A stretch of 22,363 bases of DNA from Bacteroidota bacterium (GTDB taxonomy: Bacteria > Bacteroidota > Bacteroidia > M30B66). A program made the position numbers and the translations under genes. Below are positions 8,130-15,187 of the stretch, piece after piece (position 1 is the first letter of the stretch; every line of letters starts with the position of its first letter). The notes under the pieces were generated by a model. That model did not search any database and was not told the DNA's origin. It was given only the letters and a program-made list of their open reading frames with translations. The DNA lies in assembly GCA_020438185.1 (NCBI GenBank), contig JAGQVC010000003.1:1-22363 (forward strand). The letters are read 5' to 3'.

Positions 8130-8582
8130 ATGAAAAAGCTCAGTATTTTAATATTCAGTGTTTCATTTCTGTTAAGCAGTTGTTACAAGGAAAACAAGCT
8201 TGCAGAAAAGCTGGCCGGAACCTGGAAGATCGAAGAGTCACAATGGGCTAATGGTTCCGATGTTGACCTTTCTGCAGATCAGCATAAGATTGAATTCTTT
8301 GATTGTGAAATGGCTTACACTGCTACCTGCAGGGGTGTATATCATCTGGATTATTCCGACACTCTGAAAACTGATTTGCTCGATACATTTCAGTTTGATA
8401 TTAAAAAAGATGAACTTGCAGTGACAAGTGTTAAAACCACATTGAGTTCCAATCAGTTTGTTATTCGATTTCTAAGACAGCGATTTAGCATTGAGGATCT
8501 TGGAGATAACAACCTTTACCTGAAGAGAATCAGAACCTTTAAGGATAGCACAGATGGATTTTTAAAAGCAACTAAACTTTAA
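8130..8582 (+). CDS. Small lipoprotein, lipocalin-like start
   Basis: 150 residues from the ATG at 8130. The N-terminus MKKLSILIFSVSFLLSSC is a lipoprotein signal with lipobox Cys18. The mature part opens YKENKLAEKLAGTWKIEES; the LAGTW motif recalls bacterial lipocalin-like lipoproteins. Alternating strands follow, with one Cys pair (FDCEMAYTATCRG). The start is 2 bases after the TonB receptor stop, and the endonuclease gene begins 13 bases after its own stop, so it sits inside the same transcription unit. It is probably anchored in the outer membrane and may assist the receptor in binding or hand-over of ligand. I do not recognise a specific family, and the role is inferred from position. 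An in-frame upstream ATG at 8097 would overlap the receptor and abolish the lipoprotein signal's position, so it is rejected. Confidence 0.8.
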   Translation: MKKLSILIFSVSFLLSSCYKENKLAEKLAGTWKIEESQWANGSDVDLSADQHKIEFFDCEMAYTATCRGVYHLDYSDTLKTDLLDTFQFDIKKDELAVTSVKTTLSSNQFVIRFLRQRFSIEDLGDNNLYLKRIRTFKDSTDGFLKATKL

Positions 8583-8595
8583 TACAACAATTTCA

Positions 8596-10890
8596 ATGAA
8601 AAAATTGATTCTTACCGGATTTGTGAGCATAATCAGTTCACTCATCTTTGCTCAAAGTCCGGTTCCCACTTCGTGGGATTGCAGCACAGGGACACCACCT
8701 GAAGGCTGGACCTTTAACAATGCCAGTGGAGGCAATACCAATTACTCAGCTGCAGCTTCCTGCGACGGAACTTCATCTCTTCGTCTGGATCAGACCGGAG
8801 AATACCTTGAAATTTTCTTTGGACAACAACCGGGTGCTATTCATTTCCAGATAGGTGGATCAACAACCGGCTCACCATGGGAAGGAACTTTCAAATTTCA
8901 GGAATCTGTTGACGGAAGTACCTGGGTTGATATTGTAACATACAACGACGGTGAATTACCTGTAGGCAGTACACCCTGTCTGAATGAAAACTATACAGTA
9001 TCCAACCCTTTAAGTCGATACGTTCGTTGGTTTTACGTGAATAAGGTATCGGGGTCTAATGCCAAAGTCGATGAAATTTCTGTTGAAGCTCCCGAGGTAA
9101 CAGTAGCTACACTTTCAGTTTTCGAAGTTGCGGGAGGAAACCCTGTGCTTGCAGGGACAATTGCACCTGCATTCAATGCATCAAGTGTGCAATATGAATT
9201 ACGCAATGTTGGAATCACTGACACGCTGCATATAAGCGATATTGCTATAAGCGGCTCAGGGGCAAGCGCTTTTTCGGTTTCAGTACCGGCTACGCCTGTT
9301 GCTGTTGATCCAAGTGGAATGGTGAATCTGGATCTTTCGTTCAATCCGGATAATGGTGAAGGCTCTTATACAGCTCAGATTTCAGTTTTTAGCGATGATG
9401 CAACCACACCCGAGTACGTATTTATGATTTATGCTGTTAGTGGTACCCTGGCATCTGAGCCGGGCTCTGCTGTTTCGGGCATCAATGAGATAATTAACAA
9501 AACCTATCGTATCGTGGTAGGCGTTCAGGGAGCTGATGTGCTTAACAATGATTTAGTGGGTGGTTATATCTTACTTAGAAGTGTTGGAAGTCCCGTTTCA
9601 GATGCTCCAATGGATGGCACGGTGTATTCTCGCGGTATGTCTATTGGAAACGCAAAAGTGGTTTACGCAGGACGACCGGCATCTGACATATTTAATGTTA
9701 ATTCTAAAAGTGTAATTGCAGGAACTGAATATCATTTTGCCGCATTCCCATACTACGGTAACGGAACATTCACAAATTATCTCAACACAATTAATGATGT
9801 AACTGTAACCACTCCGGCCACCATGGTTTCGGCTACTGAATATGACGGAATAAGTACAGATAACACAACTTTTGTAACTGATCTTGGACAGCTGATTAAT
9901 GATCACCAGTTCACTTTCTATTCAAACTACACCAATACAATGATTAATCTGTTTTTAGCGCGTGATACGTTTGCCGTAGTTGGAGCAAACACATTCAACC
10001 GGGCTATTAACTGCGTTTATTCAGGTGAAACCAAGGTGTTCAACGAACCTTTCGATTGGTCAGCTGTAGGGTACAGCCGTGAACATACATACCCTCATTC
10101 CTGGATGCCATCTTTCCCGGCTGATGATCCGGAGCAACCAGAATACAATGATCAGCACAACCTCTATCCTGCCCGTCAGAGTAACGTAAACGACGTAAGG
10201 TGTAATTATCCTTTGGGTGAAGTTGAAACTGTTGAATTCGAATTCCTGGAAGGGAAACTTGGACTTGACATAAACGGCGATCGCGTTTATGAACCTCAGG
10301 ACTCACACAAAGGTCGTGCTGCGCGTGCTTTAATGTACATGGCTACCTGCTATTCTCAGCCAGGCGATCTGTTTTCATTCACCCGCCCAATTGGTAACAC
10401 ATGCAGTGGAACACCAATTACAAACGGTCAGGATCAGAATATTGTTAAAAAATGGCATTTCATGTATCCTCCTGATAATTTTGATGTTGCAAGAAATGAC
10501 TTTCTAGATTCGCTTCAGCAAAACAGGAATCCATTTGTAGATAATGCTGACTATGCGTGCTACATTGATTTTAACACATTGACCAAGATTGACACTCCTC
10601 CAACTCCTTGCTATACGACTGGAATTAAAGAAACGGAGGATTTAAATCTGAACTTATTCCCGAATCCAAGCAATGGAAGTTTCAGAATCAGTTTTAAAGG
10701 AATTGGAGAATCTGTGCTTCTTAAGATAACCGACATAAGTGGCAAACAGGTACTTACAAAGCAAATTTCTGCTTCGCAGGATGTTCAGATAATTGATCTT
10801 TCTGCCGGCAGTCTTGCTCCCGGAATGTATTTGGTTAGCCTGAACAGTAAGTCAAACGCAACCAACCGCACATTGGTGGTTACCAAATAA
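8596..10890 (+). CDS. Secreted endonuclease I family nuclease with T9SS sorting domain
   Basis: 764 residues. The signal peptide is ~1-19 (ILTGFVSIISSLIFAQ). Residues ~25-165 form a jelly-roll-like domain (FKFQESVDGSTW). Residues ~170-285 look like an Ig-like choice-of-anchor domain (YELRNVGITDTLHISDI), and ~300-400 like another beta module. The nuclease, ~410-670, belongs to the endonuclease I (EndA/NucM/Vvn) beta-beta-alpha-metal group: REHTYPHSW (495-503, likely general base His497), YNDQHNLYPARQSNVNDVR (517-535), NYPLGEV and HKGRAARALMYMA (571-583). A T9SS type A domain ends the protein (LFPNPSNGSFRIS, ITDISGKQVL, GMYLVSL). It should cut DNA, possibly also RNA, outside the cell, with Mg as the usual metal. 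It is last in a run with the LTD protein, TonB receptor and lipoprotein. A double stop (TAATAG) is followed by a strong terminator. Confidence 0.92.
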   Translation: MKKLILTGFVSIISSLIFAQSPVPTSWDCSTGTPPEGWTFNNASGGNTNYSAAASCDGTSSLRLDQTGEYLEIFFGQQPGAIHFQIGGSTTGSPWEGTFKFQESVDGSTWVDIVTYNDGELPVGSTPCLNENYTVSNPLSRYVRWFYVNKVSGSNAKVDEISVEAPEVTVATLSVFEVAGGNPVLAGTIAPAFNASSVQYELRNVGITDTLHISDIAISGSGASAFSVSVPATPVAVDPSGMVNLDLSFNPDNGEGSYTAQISVFSDDATTPEYVFMIYAVSGTLASEPGSAVSGINEIINKTYRIVVGVQGADVLNNDLVGGYILLRSVGSPVSDAPMDGTVYSRGMSIGNAKVVYAGRPASDIFNVNSKSVIAGTEYHFAAFPYYGNGTFTNYLNTINDVTVTTPATMVSATEYDGISTDNTTFVTDLGQLINDHQFTFYSNYTNTMINLFLARDTFAVVGANTFNRAINCVYSGETKVFNEPFDWSAVGYSREHTYPHSWMPSFPADDPEQPEYNDQHNLYPARQSNVNDVRCNYPLGEVETVEFEFLEGKLGLDINGDRVYEPQDSHKGRAARALMYMATCYSQPGDLFSFTRPIGNTCSGTPITNGQDQNIVKKWHFMYPPDNFDVARNDFLDSLQQNRNPFVDNADYACYIDFNTLTKIDTPPTPCYTTGIKETEDLNLNLFPNPSNGSFRISFKGIGESVLLKITDISGKQVLTKQISASQDVQIIDLSAGSLAPGMYLVSLNSKSNATNRTLVVTK

Positions 10891-10905
10891 TAGAAATAGA
10901 ATTTT

Positions 10906-10943
10906 AAAAAAGGGAGATAGTCTGTGGACCATCTCCCTTTTTT
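10906..10943. terminator. Bidirectional rho-independent terminator
   Basis: AAAAAAGGGAGAT (10906-10918) pairs with ATCTCCCTTTTTT (10931-10943). A further GTC/GAC (10920-10922 and 10927-10929) stacks inside around TGTG. A GC-rich core with A and T runs on both sides works in both directions. It serves the endonuclease gene ending at 10890 and the convergent regulator, whose TAA stop (10943-10945) overlaps its edge. Confidence 0.9.
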
Positions 10944-11725
10944 TATCTCAGCGTATTCTTCAAACGCTGAACATCTCGTTGCAATTGCATCACTGTATTC
11001 GCCAAGCCGCTGCGTTCAAGGTTGGGTTCCGGCAGATCCGAAGAAATGTAATTGGTGAACTTCCAGATTTCAAGAACCTCACCAACTGCCAACTCATAAG
11101 GTTCGTAGGCCGGATTTGTTGAACAAAGCAGGAAATTCCCCCTGTCTTCGATTTGATTGAAAAGGATTTTAAAGACAATCCCTTCGTTTTGAGTGATTAC
11201 GATGTAAGGATGCCCGTCTTGCACGAAACGCCAGTTTTGAAGATACTCTCCGATTACCCATGAACCGTCTGAAACAGGCGGCATTGAATCGCCCTTAATT
11301 GGAAACGTCCTGTATTTTTTATTTGGACTTAAAAACGGCAACTGGAAAGTGGGTAATACACGGATGTAATCAGGATCTGCATATCCGGAAGTATATCCGG
11401 CGCGAGCCTGAATTGGAACCAATTCAATATTATCATTATTTTCTAAATCAACTGTAGTTGCAATTACCCTGAGATTATCGCCACTGATATAATTTCCCAG
11501 GCCAACCGGATCTGAATCATCACCCGAAGATATATCCCTGCGAAGCAGATCATCAACCCGAATGGTATAATAATCACAAAGCCGGATCAGATTTTCAGAA
11601 TTTGGCTCTGCCGATCCGTTTTCATACCCACTCAAGGTAGTCCGTTTAATATTCAGGTCGTTTGCAACTTCTTCCTGAGATTTCCCGGATTGTTTACGCA
11701 AAAACTTAAGATTTTTCGAAATCAT
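10943..11725 (-). CDS. XRE-family repressor with LexA-like S24 self-cleavage domain
   Basis: 260 residues from the ATG at 11725. Residues 1-61 are a helix-turn-helix of the Cro/CI type: ISKNLKFLRKQSG, SQEEVANDLNI, TTLSGYENGSAEPN. A linker of about 40 residues follows, then an S24 peptidase-like domain. It holds an Ala109-Gly110 bond within QARAGY, Ser147 in KGDSMPP and Lys186 in GIVFKIL. Spacings of 37 and 39 residues are close to those of LexA as I recall them, so the Ser/Lys dyad and cleavage site look intact. The C-terminal MQLQRDVQRLKNTL is a likely short coiled coil. An ATG 20 codons upstream (11785) overlaps a palindrome and precedes the predicted transcription start, so it is rejected. 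The protein probably represses its own promoter and perhaps the divergent protease gene. The inducing signal (DNA damage or other stress) is unknown. Confidence 0.87.
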   Translation of the reverse strand: MISKNLKFLRKQSGKSQEEVANDLNIKRTTLSGYENGSAEPNSENLIRLCDYYTIRVDDLLRRDISSGDDSDPVGLGNYISGDNLRVIATTVDLENNDNIELVPIQARAGYTSGYADPDYIRVLPTFQLPFLSPNKKYRTFPIKGDSMPPVSDGSWVIGEYLQNWRFVQDGHPYIVITQNEGIVFKILFNQIEDRGNFLLCSTNPAYEPYELAVGEVLEIWKFTNYISSDLPEPNLERSGLANTVMQLQRDVQRLKNTLR

Positions 11726-11783
11726 TGACTTGAAATTTGTCAAATCTACAATTTTGTCCGGAATTCCGTCAAAACATTTTGAC
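11725..11783. promoter_or_regulatory. Cluster of TTGAC/GTCAA half-sites, likely operator
   Basis: GTCAAAACATTTTGAC (11768-11783) is a perfect 7-2-7 palindrome covering the -33 TTG of the regulator promoter. A second pair, TTGAC (11725-11729) and GTCAA (11739-11743), includes the palindrome ATTTGTCAAAT (11735-11745), which overlaps the -7 box. A CGGAATTCCG palindrome (11759-11768) lies between them. The arrangement suits autorepression by the adjacent HTH protein; this is inference from symmetry and position. Confidence 0.5.
11741..11772 (-). promoter_or_regulatory. Promoter of the XRE/S24 regulator
   Basis: On the minus strand: TTG (11772-11770), a 21-base spacer, then TAGATTTG (11748-11741), a full TAnnTTTG match. 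The predicted transcription start near 11736 leaves a leader of about 10 bases to the ATG at 11725. Confidence 0.6.
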
Positions 11784-11820
11784 ATTTTTATTCATTATGA
11801 TGGGTAGCAACAGTAATGAT

Positions 11821-11828
11821 TAACTTTA
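11821..11828 (+). promoter_or_regulatory. Possible weak -7 box of the subtilase gene
   Basis: TAACTTTA departs from TAnnTTTG only at the last base and stands 12 bases before the ATG at 11840. No -33 TTG is at a suitable distance, so it may be weak or activator-dependent. It favours the second of two in-frame ATG codons as start. Confidence 0.25.
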
Positions 11829-11839
11829 CCAACAGATTT

Positions 11840-14587
11840 ATGATATCAAAGACACTTTTCCGGGTATTGTTAATTTTAAGCATTGCTGCTTTCTATGCAA
11901 ATAATTGCAAAGCCCAAATGCAGGATTCCTTTTTGCCCGGGGTTCTTGAGGTAATGGCCGAAACTCATGATGAAACATGGAAAAGCAGCGTTTCTCAAAT
12001 AATTCCTGGTGTTGAAATAATCAAACGATTCCCGAATGCTCAGGCTCCCGGCAAAGGGACAAACCCGCGAGGCGAGCGTACAGGAGACATTAGCACACTT
12101 TATACGCTTCGGTTTTCTGAAAACGAAGACATCGATATTCTGATACGAAAAGTTGCTTCTATTTCGGGAATCCGGTCCGCCGAACCGCATTATTTGCCTG
12201 TTTTATGTTACGTTCCATCGGATGACAGTATCTCGGAACAATACGCGCTAAACCGCATACAGGCTTTTGCCGGCTGGGATCTTCACCGGGGCGACACGAA
12301 CATGGTAATTGGAATTACTGATACCGGAGTCGAAATTTTTCACCCGGATATTTACCCTTCCATTGCGATTAATTATGATGATCCCCCGGACGGAATAGAC
12401 AATGACAGTGATGGTTATACGGACAATTACTACGGTTGGGACAGTGGCGATAACGACGGCGACCCGGGAACTTCCGGAAGCCCTCACGGTCAACATATCA
12501 GTGGTATCGCATCGGCTACAGCAGATAATAATCAAGGTATTGCAGGTTCGGGTTTTAACTGCCGTTTTATTCCGGTTAAGATTATGAATTCATCCGGCCA
12601 GCTTTCGGGTGCTTACGAAGGTTTGGTATATGCAGCCGAAATGGGTTGTAAAGTAATAAACTGCTCATGGGGTGGTTACCAGTACAGTTCCATAAATGAG
12701 GAAATTATCCGATATGTTTCGGTAAATCTCGACTGCATTGTATTCTGCGGTGCCGGTAATGACAACAATGAGCGATTGTTCTATCCTGCCTCCTACCCTT
12801 ACGCTGTTTCAATAGGTGCAAGCGATGCCCAGGATTTAAAGGCAGATTTTTCAAATTTCGGATCCCGATTGGATTTATTTGCCCCCGGCGATTTAATACT
12901 AAGCACATGGACTAATGGCGGGTATGCCAGAAGTGGCGGCACTTCAATGTCTTCTCCGCTTACAGCGGGATGTGCTGCCATTTTACGTTCCGCATATCCT
13001 CAGTTTAGCGGTCAGCAGATACTTTATCAATTAAGAACCACTGCCGATCCAATAGATTTACTCACCGGCAATTCGGCTTACGCCGGAAAAATGGGCTCGG
13101 GAAGAGTGAATTTATTCAGAGCTCTTAGTGAAGCCGGTCATTCTGCTGTGGTATTTATAGAACCGGAATTGTTGGATTTAAACTCGGAACTTTTTCTTCC
13201 GGGCGATACTGTTTCCTTAAGCGGGAACTTCATTAATTACCTGGCCAATGCCGGTGATGTGCATGTTTCGCTTAGTTGTCCAACCGGAAATCTGGAGTTG
13301 CTAAATCCCGAAAGAAACCTGGGAAGTCTTGGCACACTGGAACAGATCCATATTCAGGACGCCCCTTTCCTTTTTGTAATCTCTCAGGATGTTGCTTTCA
13401 ATGAAGATGCCCAGCTAAAACTGAATATTCAGTCAGATGGCACAACGCTCACTCAGACTTTTCCACTCAGGTTATATGCCGATTTTATAAATATCAACCA
13501 CAACGAAGTGAATGCAGGAATTGGCGGAAGCGGCAAAATCGGTGTGAGTGGTAACCAATATCTGAAAGGATTGGGCATCCGCCCGGAGGGCGGGATAAAT
13601 TTGATGTATGAGGGTGGACTTATGTTCTCGCCATCCGAAGGATTGGTTGTAGACGGAGTCCGTGGTAATTCAGTGAACAATGACTGGCAGATTCTTGAAA
13701 GATTCATTCAACAGGAGCCTTTTGGGAGCAGTACTGTTAAATATCGGTCAGCAATGCAATCCGTATTACCCGGATGTGACTTGTTTGCAGAAACCCGTTT
13801 GTTTGCAGACAGTTTGCCTCAAAATAATAATTTCATAGTCCTGGACTATACGTTAACCAATACATCTCCAATTGATTACACCGAATGCTATCTCGGTATT
13901 TTTGCCGACTGGGATATCGGTGTCTACGCCCGAAACCGGGCCCTGTACAACGAATCATTAAAGCTTCATTATGTATTTGAAGTCGGTGCTGATTCTCTAT
14001 TTGCTGGCATTCAGATTTTGGGGTCAGCACCGGCAATTGCCCACAGTATAGAGAATATTGGTAGTACGTCGGGACCGGTAAATGCCAGCGATGGATTAAC
14101 AGAAGATGAAAAAAGGCAGACTTTAAGTATTTCACATCCCGAAGGAGGTTTAAGCGGAGAAGGAACAGATATTATCAGTGTAACTTCAGCAGGACCTTTT
14201 TCAATTTCATCGGGAAATCAGATTAGAGCCGGTTTTGCCATACATCTGGCGCATTCAGAAACAGAACTTCTTCAACAGGCAGCTATCGCTCGCACGTATT
14301 ATTTTGATGTAGTTACACCACTCGGAATTTCGGATTCGAATCAGAAGCTGAACACACCTGTGATATATCCCAATCCAACTTCAGGGAAAATAACGGTAAA
14401 CACGCATGGAGAGTTAATTGAGGAAATTCGGATTTATGATTTGAGCGGGCATGCATTGTGGAATCATCGGCCGCAGGCCGGAAATGAATTAATACAACTG
14501 CCTTCTGAAATAAAAAACGGAAGTTACATTCTCAAGATTAAATCTCATTCGGGATGGCGCACAGAGCGCATAATAGTACTGAAATGA
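11840..14587 (+). CDS. Secreted subtilisin-like serine protease (S8) with T9SS sorting domain
   Basis: 915 residues from the ATG at 11840; an ATG at 11816 would add eight. The signal peptide is ~1-26 (FRVLLILSIAAFYANNCKAQ). A propeptide-like stretch runs ~30-125. The S8 domain is ~130-430 with an intact catalytic set: Asp161 (GITDTGVE), His216 (SPHGQHISGIAS), oxyanion Asn307 (GAGNDNN) and Ser369 (GGTSMSSPLTAG). An Asp/Gly-rich stretch between Asp and His (YDDPPDGIDNDSDGYTDN onward, ~180-210) probably binds calcium. Beta-rich domains of about 400 residues follow (~435-830). The end is a T9SS type A domain (VIYPNPTSGKITV, IRIYDLSGHALW, GSYILKIKS). It should act outside the cell as a broad endopeptidase. 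It is divergent from the XRE/S24 regulator, whose operator-like sites lie just upstream, so control by it is possible. Confidence 0.92.
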   Translation: MISKTLFRVLLILSIAAFYANNCKAQMQDSFLPGVLEVMAETHDETWKSSVSQIIPGVEIIKRFPNAQAPGKGTNPRGERTGDISTLYTLRFSENEDIDILIRKVASISGIRSAEPHYLPVLCYVPSDDSISEQYALNRIQAFAGWDLHRGDTNMVIGITDTGVEIFHPDIYPSIAINYDDPPDGIDNDSDGYTDNYYGWDSGDNDGDPGTSGSPHGQHISGIASATADNNQGIAGSGFNCRFIPVKIMNSSGQLSGAYEGLVYAAEMGCKVINCSWGGYQYSSINEEIIRYVSVNLDCIVFCGAGNDNNERLFYPASYPYAVSIGASDAQDLKADFSNFGSRLDLFAPGDLILSTWTNGGYARSGGTSMSSPLTAGCAAILRSAYPQFSGQQILYQLRTTADPIDLLTGNSAYAGKMGSGRVNLFRALSEAGHSAVVFIEPELLDLNSELFLPGDTVSLSGNFINYLANAGDVHVSLSCPTGNLELLNPERNLGSLGTLEQIHIQDAPFLFVISQDVAFNEDAQLKLNIQSDGTTLTQTFPLRLYADFININHNEVNAGIGGSGKIGVSGNQYLKGLGIRPEGGINLMYEGGLMFSPSEGLVVDGVRGNSVNNDWQILERFIQQEPFGSSTVKYRSAMQSVLPGCDLFAETRLFADSLPQNNNFIVLDYTLTNTSPIDYTECYLGIFADWDIGVYARNRALYNESLKLHYVFEVGADSLFAGIQILGSAPAIAHSIENIGSTSGPVNASDGLTEDEKRQTLSISHPEGGLSGEGTDIISVTSAGPFSISSGNQIRAGFAIHLAHSETELLQQAAIARTYYFDVVTPLGISDSNQKLNTPVIYPNPTSGKITVNTHGELIEEIRIYDLSGHALWNHRPQAGNELIQLPSEIKNGSYILKIKSHSGWRTERIIVLK

Positions 14588-14609
14588 TTTTCAATTTGAC
14601 GCTTGAAAA
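14588..14609. repeat. Inverted repeat TTTTCAA/TTGAAAA
   Basis: TTTTCAA (14588-14594) and TTGAAAA (14603-14609) flank 8 bases, directly after the protease stop codon. The right arm contains the -33 TTG of the next promoter. It could be a weak terminator or an operator. It is AT-rich, so chance is possible. Confidence 0.3.
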
Positions 14610-14631
14610 ATGCCTGAAATGATTACGTTTG
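14603..14631 (+). promoter_or_regulatory. Promoter of the DUF5606-peptidase unit
   Basis: TTG (14603-14605), an 18-base spacer and TACGTTTG (14624-14631) match the Bacteroidota TTG-N17-23-TAnnTTTG pattern in full. The leader to the ATG at 14651 is about 15 bases and A/T-rich (AAATAATAATACAA), without a Shine-Dalgarno sequence. Confidence 0.65.
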
Positions 14632-14650
14632 CAGCTAAATAATAATACAA

Positions 14651-15181
14651 ATGGATTTAAGCGGTATAATTTCAGTTTCCGGCATGGGAGGATTGTTTAA
14701 AGTTATCTCCCAAACCCGCAGCGGACTTATGATTGAAAGCCTTATTGACGGAAAAAGAATGCCTGTTTTTTCTACGCACAAAATCAGTGCTCTTGAAGAT
14801 ATCAGTATTTACGGATTGCATGATGATATCCCTCTGAAGGATGTATTTTCAGCCATTAAAAAGGCCAATCCGGCAGAATTGCCAACTGCCAAAGATGAAA
14901 ATCATGTGATTAATGAGGCCTTTGAAAAATTCGTTCCCGAATACGATGAAGACAGGGTTTATGTGAGCGACATGAAAAAAGTCTTCACCTGGTATAAGCT
15001 TTTGAACGAGAAAGGTATTCTGGAGCTACCTGAAAAGGAGGAAGAGAAGAAACCGGCTGCCGAAAAGGAATCAAAGCCGGCTAAAACCACTACAGCCAAA
15101 CCTGCAGCTAAAACAAGCGCGCCAAAAGCCAGTTCAAAAGGAATGGCCAAAACAACAACAGTGCGTAAAACCGGAGCTTAA
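14651..15181 (+). CDS. DUF5606 family protein with basic Lys/Ala/Thr-rich tail
   Basis: 176 residues with no signal peptide, so probably cytoplasmic. The N-terminal ~1-125 matches the DUF5606 family seen mainly in Bacteroidota: MDLSGIISVSGMGGLFKVIS, GLMIESLIDGKRMPVF, ISALEDISIY, and a later YVSDMKKVFTWYKLL helix. Family members have no established function. Residues ~127-176 are low complexity: first Glu/Lys (LPEKEEEKKP), then Lys/Ala/Pro/Thr repeats (AKTTTAKPAAKT, SSKGMAKTTT). They resemble histone-H1-like or ribosome-associated basic tails, so nucleic-acid contact is possible but unproven. It has its own clear promoter, and the M3 peptidase gene begins 6 bases after its stop, so the two form one transcription unit. 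Confidence 0.85.
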   Translation: MDLSGIISVSGMGGLFKVISQTRSGLMIESLIDGKRMPVFSTHKISALEDISIYGLHDDIPLKDVFSAIKKANPAELPTAKDENHVINEAFEKFVPEYDEDRVYVSDMKKVFTWYKLLNEKGILELPEKEEEKKPAAEKESKPAKTTTAKPAAKTSAPKASSKGMAKTTTVRKTGA

Positions 15182-15187
15182 TTCGGT

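Noticed and set aside
11786..11839. ATG at 11816 as start of the subtilase
   Set aside because: Possible, but ATG at 11840 gives a compact signal peptide and follows a near -7 box; only eight residues differ.
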